Positions 1-12,994 are shown, counted from the first letter of the stretch. The stretch is DNA of 64,000 nt from Salvia splendens (GCF_004379255.2 NC_056041.1:16027559-16091558), one strand, 5' to 3'. A program made the numbers and translations. Notes: generated by a model from the letters alone, not told the origin.

Positions 1-114
1 TGCTGAAACTTTTATTGTTGCTTTGCTTCAGCTGTTGCTCCACTGACGCCAGTTCAATCACTAGTTACTTGAAAAATCCAGTTCCCGTTTCTGGGCCAAG
101 AACGGTATAACCTA
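1..114 (+). other. 5' leader of the villin gene (partial)
   Basis: A T-rich stretch ending in CAG near position 31, just upstream of the villin ATG, looks like the 3' end of a 5'-UTR intron followed by untranslated exon. The promoter lies before the window. Inference from sequence pattern only. Confidence 0.4.
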
Positions 115-3100
115 ATGTCTAACACAGCAAAATCTTTGGAACCTGCTTTTCAGGGAGTTGGTCAGAAAGCGTATCCTCAATTAGACAGACAATGCTTGTT
201 ATTTATAATCGTATTTTGTACTACATATTTAATGGTTTGTGCATGTTTGTTTTATCGTATATTCGTTGTGAACTATACATATCTTGTTAAAACTTAATGA
301 TGTGATAGCGGGCTTGAGATATGGAGAATTGAGAACTTCCAACCAGTTCCCTTGCCAAAACCTGATTATGGTAAATTCCACACTGGAGATTCATATATTG
401 TTCTACAGGTTGGTTCGATTGGAGTAATGTTTGTATTTCATATAGGGAGAAAGAAATATGCATTCTAGACTTACTGCAATGCATTTCTGTGCAGACGATT
501 GCTGGAAGAGGAGGCGGCTATCATTATGATGTACACTTCTGGCTCGGAAAGGAAACTAGCCAAGTATAGTTCTGTTCATTTGTATCGCTGTTAGAAGCAC
601 TCTCGTTGCGCTTTATTTTATTACAATGATGTTCTACATATTCTTAGGACGAAGCAGGGACTGCAGCCATCAAAACGGTCGAACTTGATGCAGTTCTTGG
701 CAGCCGCGCTGTTCAGTATAGAGAATTGCAAGGGCACGAGTCCGACAAATTCTTGTCATACTTTAAACCTTGTATCATACCACTAGAAGGTGGTTTTGTA
801 TCCGGATTCAAGACGGTCGAAGAAGAAGAGTTTGAAACTCGATTATACACCTGTAAAGGAAAACGAGTTGTAAGGATGAAGCAGGTAGGAAGCATACATT
901 TACTGAGTTTTCAATATTCGAAGTGTTTGGTTGTGAATATTAACTTGTCCTCTGGGTTATGCAGGTTCCGTTCTCCCGGTCATCATTGAATCACGATGAT
1001 ATTTTTATTCTCGACACTAAAAACAAGATATATCAATTTAATGGTGAAAACTCAAACATTCAAGAAAGAGGAAAAGCATTAGAAGTAGTTCAGTTTCTGA
1101 AAGACAAGTACCATGAAGGAACTTGTGATGTTGCAATCGTTGGTAATAATCGATCTTCTATCCTTCAATTCTCGCGTCTTTATCTATGTGTATGTGATGA
1201 GGAATCTCCGTTAATTGTTTGTACTCCTTGTTTACAGATGATGGAAAATTAAAAGCTGAATCAGATTCCGGTGAATTTTGGGTTCTCTTTGGAGGCTTTG
1301 CTCCGATTAGTAAAAAAGTTATTTCCGACGATGACATTGTTGCGGAGAAGATTTCTCCAAAACTTTACAGGTGGTTGTCTAGTAATTCTGTCGCAGTTCT
1401 ATATTAGAAAATGTTTCCTAAGTCGTATGTCTACCATTAAATGGCATAAAAATGTGTAACAAGTGATAGAATCCATGTTTATTCTTTTGCTCTTTTCTTA
1501 GAACCTTCTCATCTTCCTCAATGTATTTGTCAAGGTACAAAGTGATTTTCCCAATTATTTATCTGAAGAACTGATCTTGTTGAATTGCATCCTGGCAGCA
1601 TAAAAGGTGGCAATGCTAATGCCGTAGAAGGAGAGCTTTCCAAGTCACTTCTTGAAAATGACAGATGTTATCTGTTGGATTGTGGCAATGAGATATTTCT
1701 CTGGGTCGGCCGGGTAACTCAAGTTGATGAGAGAAAAGCTGCCACTCAAGCTGCAGAGGTGGAAATCTAACCTCCCATTTTATACTATAATATGCATTAT
1801 TTGATTTCTTAACGCGTAGTGACAATTTCAGGAGTTTGTTACTAGCCAAAATAGACCAAAATCAACACAAATAATCCGGCTTATTCAAGGTCATGAGAAT
1901 CATGCTTTTAAGTCCAAATTTGACTCCTGGCCAACAGCATCTACTACTCCTGTTGTTGAGGAGGGAAGGGGGAAAGTAGCAGGTAAGCTTTACTGCTTAG
2001 TCACGTAGATATTTGCTGGCATGTTTGCTGAGGTGTGTATTTTCTGCAAAAAAATTTCAGCTTTACTAAAACAGCAAGGTGGAGGCGTGAAGGCAGCTAC
2101 TAAAAATGCTCCAGTTATCGAGGACATCGTTCCTCCATTGCTTGAAGGAGGTGGAAAACTAGAGGTTTGATTTCCTTTCATGTGTGAGTGGTATAATGTA
2201 TTTTCTTAGCTGAAGGTGTTTGAACTTTTGTGTGATATTACCAGGTTTGGCGAATCAATGGCAACGAGAAAACTGCAGTTCCTGCAGAAGATATTGGAAA
2301 ATTTTACAGTGGGGATTGCTATGTCGTGCTCTACACATACAATCAGCATGAAAGAAGGGAAGATTTCTATTTGTGTAGTTGGATTGGAAAAGACAGCGTT
2401 CAGGTACATTGATGCTTACACATTTATGTAAACAATCTACATTCATTGGAAAGTAATCTTTTATTAATCTTATTTATGAAACTCAACTTTTCTAATCCCC
2501 AGGAAGAAGTAGAGACAGCTACAACATTATGTAATACAATGTATAATACACTTAAAGGGAAGCCGGTGCAGGTAGCATTTTGTCTCGTTTCACTAAAATT
2601 AGATACTTGCATAATTACAAAGTTACAACTTGATGAATCTTTTGGCAGGGCTGGATATATCAAGGGAAAGAGCCACCTCAGTTTATAGCCATTTTCCAGC
2701 CTATGGTGACCCTTAAGGTGCTTTTCACTACTTGTCGTTGGAGAGAAATGTGTGTGATCTTTATGAACAAATAAAATGAGACTGTCAAAAATTTCTTTGA
2801 CAACATTAAATATTTTTTAGGGTGGAATGAGCTCCGGTTATAAGGACCATATAAATGGCGGAAATGATGAGACTTACACTGGAGAGGGCGTTGCATTATT
2901 CATCGTATCTGGAACTTCTCAGCATAATAATAAAGCTCTTCAAGTTGATGCGGTATGCTTAATGTGACGATTATTTTCAGAGTAATTTTTTCCTGGTTTC
3001 CCAATAACCCGAATTTCGCAATGTTAAAAAGAATCCATAAATGCTGTTATATTTCTCACTCAATGATGCACCAACCACTAAGTATGATTTCCCCAGGAAA

Positions 3101-5463
3101 ATAAATATATATCTAATCCCTCTTATATCTTGGTTCGGGATATATTATTAAGAGTTGATTACCAATCTTTGAATCAAGAGAGAGAGACCTATGAAGTTGC
3201 AATAAACCATGTTTACACCTCCCATATCTTAATTACTAGCTGGAAACTATCACCATATGGCTGGGAAGGAATTGCAAGACAAATTTGAAGATCCCATTTG
3301 AATATTAAATTGGATACCATTTCTATTTGATATGACATATATGAGCCCAAAGGCCAAAATGATACAACATTGGCTTCGTCATGTGATTGGATCATCTTTA
3401 TCTAATTTGTTTATATCACAACTCTGTTGTCTTTGTAGGTGGCCACATCATTGAGCTCAAATCACTGTTTTGTGCTTCAATCTGGAACAACAGTATTCTG
3501 TTGGATAGGAAATAAAAGCAGTGTTGAACAGCAGAAATTAGGTGCTAAGGTTGCAGAATTTCTCAAGGTATGCATACACTAAAAGTACAGTATATAATTG
3601 TGAAAAATCATACATAAGATCAAGCAGAATTTCTTTTTATTTGAATATTAAATTTGTATCATGGTTAGTACATCTCGTGTTGCATCTGACAATCTTAATA
3701 CACTTTCTGCGTGAACCCAGCCTGGATCACCAATCAAGCACACTAAAGAAGGAACCGAGAGCTCGATCTTCTGGGGTGCTATCGGAGGAAAAAATCCTTA
3801 CACCAATAAGAAGACCACACCCGAGGCTCCCAGAGATCCTCACTTGTTTTCTTACTCCTTTAATAAAGGTAGCAACATTTCTGATGCAAACTTTCACTCC
3901 TCTCTAGATATCTTGGAAGTAACAATGTTTTGCTTGTTCTAACTTGTTTTCTTTTGATGACATGCTGGCGTATTGAATCCAGGAAAATTTGAGGTACGAG
4001 ATTAAATGAATATTTGGTCGTAAAGTAGCAATTCTAGCACTAAACAAAGTGTGTCTTACATGACAGGTTGAAGAAATATACAGTTTCTCTCAAGATGATT
4101 TATTAACGGAGGATATGTTGATACTCGATACACATGCTGAAGTGATTGTTTGGGTTGGCCAATTAGTGGATACAAAAGAGAAAAAATCTGCGTTTGAGGT
4201 TGGACAGGTAATACTAGTGATCATCATCTTAAATGTTTTTTATTGCTGAAGTTGTTCTTTCAAAGACTATTGACTGATGATACTTATCACAGAAATACGC
4301 AGAGATGGCTGGTTCGCTCGACGGGTTGGCCCCAAATGTTCCACTTTACAAAGTCACTGAAGGAAATGAGCCATGCTTCTTCACCGCATATTTTTCATGG
4401 GATCCTGCAAAAGCAAGTGTATGTTACACACATAATTGTGATTCCTAGTACTACAGGAGATCACAAAGTGCTTAAAATTCCAAAGTTTTCTCAAACACGT
4501 TTTTGTGTTTGTTCATTGACACGAACACTTAGTTTTCTTCTTTCACTTAAACAGCTATATGGGAACTCATTCCAAAAGAAGGTTTTGCAACTATTTGGTG
4601 ACGGCAATGAGGTGAATTTGCATTTTTTGTAGTATTGTTTGATGATTAATTTTGCTCAATCTGTTAAATAGTATCAGCATTTTTCTTGAACTATATTTAC
4701 TTGATCTAAGCTGTGTGCAATTCAGGATAAGTCCAATGCTTCGAATAACGAGGGACCAACTCAAAGGGCTTCAGCTTTGGCAGCTTTGAACTCTGCATTC
4801 AGTTCGACTTCAACTCCGAAGCCTGTCATAGCCCCTAGGGCTGGAGCAGGCCAAGGCTCGCAGAGAGCTGCTGCGGTGGCTGCTTTATCTTCTGTTTTGA
4901 CTGCTGAGAAACGATCACCTGATTCATCTCCAGGTCGAAGACTAAAAAGTCCGCATGCAGAATCTAGCCCTACTGGTATCCTTGCTCTTTCTAACTGAAA
5001 GTTTATTTGTATGCAAGTGCGCTTTAAATTAACCCTGTGGCAAAATATTATTCTACAGCTCGAACTCCAGGGAGGAGGGAAGATGCGTCTGCCTTTGCAG
5101 AAGAAGCCAAAGAAAATTTTGAAGGGAAAGATTCAGAGCCAGCTGAAGAGACTAATGAGGAGGAAAACGAACAAGACGCTTATGAAGCTGTTCAGGGCAC
5201 ATATGATTACGAGCAGCTCAAATCCAAGTCCGTCCCAGGGATTGATTACAAACGACGAGAGGTTACTTACATGATCTTTGATCACGTTCATCTCTTACAA
5301 AAATCATCACAATGATACTAATCCTCTTTAAACGTGCATTGGTTATTAGGCCTATCTATCTGAAGAAGACTTCCTGACAGTGTTTGAGATGAGCAAAGAA
5401 GCTTTCTACCAGAACCCGAAATGGAAGCAAGACCTTCTCAAAAAGAAAGCTGAGCTATTCTAG
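115..5463 (+). CDS. Villin (actin filament bundling/severing protein), VLN2/VLN3-like, 22 exons
   Basis: Plant villins bundle, cap and sever F-actin in the cytoplasm in a Ca2+-responsive way. Exons by eye: 115-170, 309-408, 495-563, 648-884, 965-1142, 1238-1370, 1599-1758, 1832-1982, 2061-2164, 2245-2403, 2503-2571, 2649-2717, 2821-2952, 3439-3567, 3721-3868, 3983-3993, 4067-4207, 4293-4418, 4555-4611, 4726-4975, 5059-5261, 5350-5463. They join in frame to 931 residues. Six gelsolin-type repeats are followed by an Ala/Ser-rich linker (AALNSAF, AALSSVL) and a C-terminal headpiece ending KKKAELF. The start [19 protein letters not shown] matches the family N-terminus. Family members are usually about 950-980 residues, so the linker is slightly short. 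Exon 16 is an 11-nt microexon. I cannot separate VLN2 from VLN3 orthology. Confidence 0.93.
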
Positions 5464-6783
5464 AAAACGCTCATAGTAGCTCAGGTCTTCGTGTTTCATC
5501 TCATATTTCGACTACATGTTATCTCTTACTCGGACCACCAACGTACTTATTTTAAGATTTTGCTCACCATTGATGCAAATCGTCAGAATTGGCTTCGGTT
5601 CCTTTCTTTTGCTTCCAACTTTTCTCTGCATTCTTGGATTTTGGCAGCTTCTAGTTGATGGCTACTCAGCTTAATTTTCTTTTTTTTTCTGCATCCTTTT
5701 TTATCACCTTTATCTTTAACTATTTACTTATAATGTTTGATTGAAAGGGTGTATAACTGGTATTACACTTTTTATGCGACTAGAAAAGAGATGGAATAGC
5801 TTCATGAGTTGTATGACCTTTGCTAGTATTATTGATATGTTGTGATTCATGGAAGGTTGAATATTCAAGGAAGATTTCGATACGCTGCAGTGTAAATGAT
5901 TTATATCGAACCCTATATCCCACTCGAGCTTAATACCAGCCGGCTCGAGCCCCGTGCACCATCTAACTAATTTAATTTGAACTCGACCTCGTGGATGCAA
6001 GGCTTGAAAAATATTCAAAATGTATTCTTCATCACTCGTGTTGTTCAAGCTCAATCGAAGCTTCGTGAACATGCTCAATTAACAAACTTGAGAACATGTT
6101 TGTGAACAGATGAATCCGAACGTGTTCACAAACCCAACAAACCGAGCATCATCAACTCGAGCTCGGCTCAATAAAATTATCCGTTCGAGCTCGACTTGTC
6201 TACGGTTAAATTAAGCTACAAACTAGCACCAAATTATTTTAAACTAGACGCTCTCTTATGTTAACCTAGAAATGCATTAATCGTCTCATTGAATTAGCCT
6301 AGTCATAGTCTCATAGAGGTCAAACATTGAAATCTACTAAAGATCTCTTTATTTTAAAGATTATTTGCATATAAATATATGATTTTTAATATTTTTTAAC
6401 TGTTCTCTTAATATACAAATTTTATGTTTTTCAAAAAAATTTCCACCAACGAATAATTGTGATTAAATTAATGATTATATAAATTACACATGATATATTA
6501 CCGTCTGTGTGTTGAAACGTGATAAAGCACATAACATGTTATTTGCATGTAACTATTGTGGTTTTCTGATTTTTTTCAATGAATAATTTTGATCAAATTA
6601 AACATTTGTTTTCATGAATTGCTCTAGTTTGAATTGGTTTAGGTGTTTTTACACAATAACTGGTCAATAAGTGAAATTCTGTAAAAAAAAAGCAAAGCAA
6701 ATCTCAGATCTTGAATCCTTAGATTGGATGGTTGTAATAATAATATTCGAGCTACATTATTACACTAAAAGCTTTACATTATT
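5464..6783. other. Villin 3' UTR and AT-rich spacer with decayed repeat
   Basis: The first ~300 bases after the villin stop are T-rich 3' UTR/terminator sequence. Around 5900-6220 there is a decayed dispersed repeat rich in CGAGCTCGAG/GAGCTCGGCTC motifs, a common plant repeat signature whose class I cannot assign. The rest is AT-rich. The minus-strand frame at 5728-6078 shows no protein family features and is not called. Confidence 0.45.
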
Positions 6784-7113
6784 CAATACAAAAAAGCGCT
6801 GGATAGTGACGGAAATTAGTGACGGCGGCTGCTAGCTCAATAATTAGTGACGGAAAAAACGCCAGTCACGAAATAGTGACAGATTATTCCGTCACTAAGC
6901 GAAGCAACAATCTATATTTTCTGTCATTTGGTGGGATTAATCCCACCAAATGATATTAATCCCACCAAATGATAGAAAATATAGATGGCTGCTTCGCTTA
7001 GTGACGGAATAATCTGTCACTATTTCGTGACTGGCGCTTTTTCCGTCACTAATTATTGAGCTAGCAGCCGCAGTCACTAATTTCCATCACTATCCAGCGC
7101 TTTTTTTGTAGTG
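6784..7113. mobile_element. CACTA-type foldback MITE
   Basis: The two halves are long inverted copies. The left end CAATACAAAAAAGCGCTGG mirrors the right end, whose reverse complement starts CACTACAAAAAAAGCGCTGG. The outer flanks repeat ATT (6781-6783 and 7114-7116), the 3-bp target duplication expected for CACTA (En/Spm) transposons. Inner arms carry repeated TAGTGACGGAA units and a small palindromic loop (TTTGGTGGGATTAATCCCACCAAA). There is no coding sequence. Transcripts would form an almost perfect hairpin of about 160 bp. Confidence 0.85.
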
Positions 7114-7507
7114 ATTAGCCGAGCTACATTATTAGACTGTTCAATCTACATTATTAAATAACACATGACATTAATCTAACGGTTATATCACAAGATCCAA
7201 TGACTGAGATTTGCTTTGATTTTTGACAAAATTTCACTTAATTTGATCACATCCCTATTGATTTGTGGCATTAATCTATTTTCGCCTTTCTTGTTCACTA
7301 TAAATTGAAGTATAATATTTTGATTTCTCCATTGACTCGCAGTATGATCCCAATAGTTTCAAATTTCAAAATCTATAATTAATACTACAACGTAGAACAT
7401 TTTAAAATCATAATCTTCAACAACTAACGAAAAAAAGGAAACAAAGTCATTGATCATGATCTCAGGGCAATAAACAGTTTGAGAAAAATGATCAAATGAT
7501 TGAGAAA
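7114..7507. other. AT-rich spacer downstream of the HSFB3-like gene
   Basis: No gene seen. It probably includes the 3' UTR of the minus-strand heat stress factor gene, whose stop is at 7508-7510. Confidence 0.4.
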
Positions 7508-8845
7508 TTATATTATTTTGCAAGATTGAGAGACAAGCACCCTTTTCATCTCCTCTCTCTCCCTCCCAACTTCCATTCTCACTCCAAACAGTTTCAAACC
7601 GCGGCCGCCATCTTCCGTCGGCCGTTTCTCTCTCTTTAGACGACTCTCTCCACAAACAGCAACCATATCAACTAGTTTCTGACATTTCCGCTTCACCATC
7701 GCGAGCTCCGAGCTGAGAGCGTCGTTTTCCCGCTTGAGCCGCATGTTCTCGTCGACAAGGCTCGTGATTTCGGACGACGATGTTGACAGCGACCGTTGCT
7801 CATCGTTGTCGGAATGATCACTTGTTGCTGCTTGTGCATTCGGTTGGTGCTTACCCGTACTGGATGGCGCCTTCCGACGCCGTATCTCACAGAGCTGGTC
7901 CCTCTCGCCCTTTCGGAACCTCTCGTTGCTGAACTCCCATCGGTTCGTCGCGACTTTGTGGAATCCCTATTTTGTCAAATACTAGTATGAGATTTAACAT
8001 CGTTGCAAACTCATTCTCCTACTCCTTTGCAGCATTTTTAGGAGTGACTCAAAAACAAATTCGTATCAATTTGGCCTGATGTATAGTTCTATCGTTCTAG
8101 GGCAGTCTTGTAAGTATTTCACGGTCTAATGAAATAATATGCCAAAAACACTAGTATTAAGCAATAATAACGCTACATAATATATTAGTGCGACGGATTT
8201 GACCAGTTAGATTCTCCAATATGTCATAAAATTCAATATTTGAAAACAATTTTTTTTAATCTTAGAAGATATATGCGTCTTGATTAATTATTTATTACAA
8301 ATTGGAGCTTTTGCCTATGCCAAAACACAAAACATGAAAATATAATCTTATACTAAAATAAAGTAAGCGTGGATTTAATTTGAACGCCCATATGCATTCT
8401 CTTTGACAGAAAATAGTAGAAATTATATATTCCATACACACTTTATAGGGTTTATATTTTTTTGCAAGTACTATAGATTTTATTTTCCGAGCAACACAAT
8501 ATCCCTCATTTTTACTCAAATTCATAACAATATTAAATAAAATAGGCGAAGAATAAAATTTTCAATAATTTCTTATAGAGAAAAAGGATGAAGAAAGAGA
8601 GGCAAACATACATAAGTATTGAGTTGTCGAACAAAGCTGGAAAAATTGCTGTGCTTAAAGAGCGTAGGCAGGAGGTCTCTGGCGAACTCCGCCGGCTGCC
8701 ACACCACGAAGGCCGTGCCATCGTCGTTCCACGATATGACCGCATCGCTCGCCCGATCCTCCACCATCATGTACGTCTTCAGTAAGAACGGCGGCGGCGA
8801 CGCCTTCCTCACGTACTCCACCAACACCCTCTCGCTCTCACACAT
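7508..8845 (-). CDS. HSFB3: Class B heat stress transcription factor, HSFB3-like, 2 exons
   Basis: Exon 1 is 8845-8612 and exon 2 is 7966-7508; together they encode 230 residues. The DNA-binding domain (about residues 15-110) runs from [14 protein letters not shown] through [11 protein letters not shown] to [17 protein letters not shown]. The single intron falls directly after RQLNTY, the conserved HSF intron site. A leucine/valine-patterned oligomerisation region follows ([18 protein letters not shown]), without the insertion typical of class A factors. The C-terminal KLFGV motif is the LFGV repressor signature of class B HSFs. Short length and N-terminus fit HSFB3 better than B1, B2 or B4. 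Such factors bind heat shock elements in the nucleus and mostly repress or modulate heat-stress transcription. The unrelated frames on the plus strand are shadows. Confidence 0.9.
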
Positions 8846-9082
8846 CTATATATATATATAATATATATCTATCTACCTAAGGATTTTTGGAAAGAGAGAA
8901 TTGAATTGAAATATAATATAAATCAGATGGAGACGACGCCGGAGAAGAGAAGAAGCGCCGTTAGAAACTCCCAACCCCAGCAATAGAAACCCGTCACTAT
9001 TCCACAATTCATCACAATTTCCTATCTCTATCTCTCTCTCAGTCTCTCGTGAAGAATATAGGAGGGATTTGTTTTTCTTCAA

Positions 9083-9093
9083 CTATTTATATA
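9083..9093 (-). promoter_or_regulatory. Candidate TATA box of the HSFB3-like gene
   Basis: On the minus strand the sequence reads TATATAAATAG about 240 bases upstream of the ATG at 8845. The intervening leader is CT-rich with a TA repeat just before the ATG. Position and sequence fit a plant TATA element; no transcript start is known. Confidence 0.5.
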
Positions 9094-9748
9094 CTTTTTT
9101 ATTATTTAAATACCAAAATTGTGTTTCGTGGTAGTTTCATTTTATAGTGCGTTTGATTTCCAGCCATAGAGTGGGTCAAAAGGGGACCATATTAATTAAT
9201 GCTAATGTTCTACACATTTTAATGCACACGTAATTCATATTCATATAGTAGTATAGTTATAGTATGTATGCAATCGCAGAAACTACGACTATCGAAAGTT
9301 GGAAAGAGAAAGTAATTTGGACACTTATTGTTGACAATAAATTATCCAATAATTTTTAGTACATGGTTGTTAAGTTGAGCCATACTATTGTATTGTTTCG
9401 CCCCGCTTAATTCGTTTTAAATGGTTTCTTTATATTTTATTTTTTCAAATTGTTTATTAGTAGGCACTATACATTACATGTTTATTTATTTTTTGAAATT
9501 AATAAGTACTATAAAACTCGTGTAGGATTCCATATAAATAGTACTATTGGCAGGATATAAAAAAAACAAAGTTTTTGAATTTCAAGAGTTATCTTTTAAT
9601 TTAGTCGTTACATAGAACTCAAATTATATAGTAAGCAATGTTTGGACGATGAGACAATCATTAAATACTCAAAATTATATATTAGGCAATGTTTGGACGA
9701 TGAGACAATCATTAAATAATAAACGCGTCTGAAACTGGATTAATTAGT
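9094..9748. other. AT-rich intergenic DNA
   Basis: No gene or classifiable repeat seen. A short direct duplication (AAGCAATGTTTGGACGATGAG-like, around 9632-9655 and 9681-9704) lies near the end. Confidence 0.3.
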
Positions 9749-10047
9749 CTATATATATATATATATATATATAGAGGGATGTATTTATTTCTTTTTTGTA
9801 TTTTTTGTTCTTTGTTCTTTTTAATCTCAGCCCTACGATTTTGTCATCCGACGGTTAGATTGGTGCCGCGTGTCATTTGATAATGCATATTTTCAGTTGA
9901 ATAATGCACACCGACTAATAATGCACCATTATAGTGTAATAATGCAGATCATCTGGACCGTTGATGAATGAGATCTAACGGTCCATATTAAGAAGAATAA
10001 AGGATCTAAGGGATGAATAGGAGAATAACGCTCCCCTATATATATAG
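9749..10047. mobile_element. Short non-autonomous element with CTATATATA ends, class unresolved
   Basis: A ~300-bp unit bounded by inverted ends: left CTATATATATA...GAGGGA, right TCCCCTATATATATAG. Inside, the motif ATAATGCA occurs four times between about 9889 and 9950, and AACGGTCCA/TCCGACGGTTAGAT-like sequences lie on either side. No coding sequence and no clear target duplication, because the ends are simple-sequence TA. It could be a MULE-type MITE or a Helitron derivative. Confidence 0.4.
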
Positions 10048-11600
10048 CATAAATGTAATGTCTAAAGTCAAAAGTTTCAAGGTTTGAATCCTCCGTGGCG
10101 CGGTGTTAGCAGAATTCTAACTTATGATCTTAATTTAAATTCAGTTCAGTTCAGTTGTAGACCATGGGTTCTAACTTGTACCAGCCCGCGGTGTGGGACC
10201 GAAAAGCAAATAAAATTGCGGACTTGACTTATAGTGCATGCATTTACATGGAAATTATATAGAATGAAGCCATCCGAAGTGGACTAAAATGAGGATGATT
10301 ACATGATTTTGGAGTTTTCTTTGAATTTGTTAATCACAAATTGATACTCCTATTTAATTATTCTGTAGATTTGAATATTATTTCCACAATATTCTTCAAT
10401 ACTTAATTTGTTTAGAACTTGCAACAACGTGATGTATCCTCCAACATTGTTTTCTCACCTTATTGCTGGCCTTTTGAATTTCCACTACACAAAATATCTT
10501 TTTGCTTGGATTTTTCTTTACGGAAAGCGATTTTTATAGACTTTTTCTTCTCTATTTCTTTCTTTTAGTAATTCCTTTATTGGTCTTGGAAAATATGTCC
10601 CGTTGAAAAGCATGCGCTAGTGCAACTATATTCATAATGAATAATTTTATTATTTATAATGTAGATAAGTATATTTTATTCAATAAAATTAAGAACGTAG
10701 TTAACGATGTGATTTTTTCATCATATTATATTCCGATATACTCCCTCCCTTCACAATCTTCTTAGCATATGTAGACTGACACAGACTTTAATAATTTGGT
10801 GGATTTTTTCATTTCAGTTGGTAAAAGTATGTTGTGAAATGCTTAATATTATAGTTGTGGAATTGTTCAACTAATTAATGTTGATATTTTATATTCGTAA
10901 TATGGTGCTATTTTTGTTCTAAAATTATGATTATCAAGAAAATATAATTAGATTAAGTCAATGCCAAAGTCGCCTCTTTTGTGGAATTCTTTACCACATT
11001 GAAATTTACTTACACTTGTAAAGAGAGAAAAAGAAACACCGATTTCCCAATCTATATTTCCCGAATATTATCAATTGCATCACTTTCTTAGCAATTGAGT
11101 GTGAATTTGGTCGAATTGAAATCCAATACATACAAGTAACTTTTTTATCAAATGCGAAAAAGATTATATAATCGTATGTTAATGAGGCTTAACAAAATAA
11201 CTTAATCTGACTACATATCACGGCTAAAATCACAGCTCATGACGATGAGTTTGAATAGAATTATAGAAGGCATGAAAATGAAAATAGTAAAACAGATTTG
11301 TTGAGAAATGCTAACCAGGCTTTATTAACGAAAATTATTACTACTGTTTTATTCCCATTTTTACTTATAAGTTTACAAGTTTATAACCCGTCTGTGGTAT
11401 CATTGGTGGATCCAAAAAAATAAAGTCCGTGGATGGATAATATAATATTTAAAAATCATTATATTTTAAATAATCATATTCTGCAATTTTTCAGAATATC
11501 CGATATATACAACATCGATATAAAAATCTTAGAACCAAATATTTTAATAATAGTTTTAAAAATTAATAAATAAAATACAAATACAATGAAACGAATATTA
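10048..11600. other. AT-rich intergenic DNA
   Basis: No gene seen. A Stowaway-like end (TACTCCCTCCCTTCACAA) occurs near 10739, without a matching second end that I could find. Otherwise AT-rich, unclassified. Confidence 0.3.
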
Positions 11601-11629
11601 TAATAGTTATGCTAAATAAATCCACAATG

Positions 11630-12590
11630 AACCAACCTATTTAATTAATAAATAAGTAATATTTAAATGTTATACTAGAAATTAATGATTAATTGTTAAA
11701 TATCAAGAGAGATTACTACAACATTCATGCGCATCCCCAGTGGAAGGCTCCTACTCCAAACAAGACTAAGGAAGCTTACTTTGAGTAATTCCGAGTATAC
11801 ATTATATAAAAATATGTTTTTTCTAAAAACAATATCAAAACATTTTTTTTTCTCTACAAATCATATTTTTTGTCTGATTATTAGGAGCATGATGTGCAAA
11901 CACTTTGGGAGAAGAGAGCTAGAATTGTATTCTCTTATTGCATCACCTACAAAAAAAAAAAGATGAATAATAAGAAGTGAACAAGGTCGGGTTGTGTGCT
12001 AGAAGAGATTTGGAATGAATTGCTTGACTATTGGAAGAAATAAGAAGTTATAGCAAAGTCAAATATCGCAAGGAATGCCAGATATTCCGAGCCAGATGGA
12101 CCCAACACTACCAAGTCCATCTAGCTTGAAATATCTGGTCATCCTTGCGATATTGGACTTGCCATACCTTTAGATTTCTTCCCTTAATCAAGTAATCCAT
12201 CCGAAATCTCTTTCTAGCACGTAACTCGACATCCCCCACTTCCTATCATTCATTTTCTTTAAGTTAGTAATAAAGTTTAAGAATCTAATTCTGACCCTTT
12301 TCTTCCAAAGTGTGCGCACATTATGCTACTTGGAATCAAGCCAAAAATATGATTCTATAAAAAATGAAATATTAGAATATTATTTTAAGAAAAACAAACT
12401 TCTATACAATGAAAATAATACGTACTTGGAATTCCACAAAATAAGTCTCCTTAGTCTCGCCTAGCTAAAACTCATTACAATGGAAATGTGGTTGAATACC
12501 GTGGTAATCTCTCTTGACATTGAACAATGGGTCATTAATATCCTATAATATTTGAATATTAGTTAATTTATGATAAAATCAAGACTAATC
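11630..12590. repeat. Long imperfect inverted repeat, candidate hairpin-RNA locus
   Basis: The left arm (about 11630-12100) is matched in reverse complement by the right arm (about 12114-12590) around a centre near 12107, with a loop of only ~14 bases. Matching blocks: ATATCGCAAGGA at 12063 with TCCTTGCGATAT at 12142; GTGTGCTAGAA-like at 11994 with TTCTAGCACGTAA near 12214; CACTTTGG at 11901 with CCAAAGTG at 12305; AAGACTAAGGA at 11762 with TCCTTAGTCTCG at 12448; ATCAAGAGAGATTAC at 11702 with GTAATCTCTCTTGAC at 12504. Arms look roughly 70-80% alike with indels. No protein homology seen. It may be an inverted duplication feeding small-RNA production, a young MIRNA-like locus, or an old foldback transposon. 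Confidence 0.75.
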
Positions 12591-12599
12591 AATAACTAA

Positions 12600-12994
12600 T
12601 ATAAAAAAATAAAGTATATTTATCCCGTTGAAATTGCTTCCTCCCCTCGGATACCATATGCATATCTTGTTCAACTGATTCCAGCAAAGAGGATTCAGTA
12701 GTACAAGTACGACCACCACTACAACGATGCACAATCTTAAACATGTACAAACATTAGTTCAATCAATGTTAAAGATTCATCACAAATATAATTTGACAAA
12801 TTTAGTCAAAAATGCACTTTCTCATCTACCTAACACGATTATTATTATTATTACTATTATTTTTTTCTGATACTATTACAGTCTCCAACTTATTATTGTT
12901 AAATTTGTTCTCACTGTCACAAGACTCATGATGTGGCTGTCCAAAATTTATTCACACTATATTTCCCAACCTCAGCAATAATATGACCATATTC
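12600..12994. other. AT-rich spacer before the gypsy element
   Basis: No gene seen. Contains an imperfect ATT microsatellite near 12838-12862. Confidence 0.3.

Noticed and set aside
12061..12160. Inner stem of the hairpin as a known miR169 or miR171 precursor
   Set aside because: AAGGATGAC and CGAGCCAGAT resemble parts of these miRNAs, but neither mature sequence is present.
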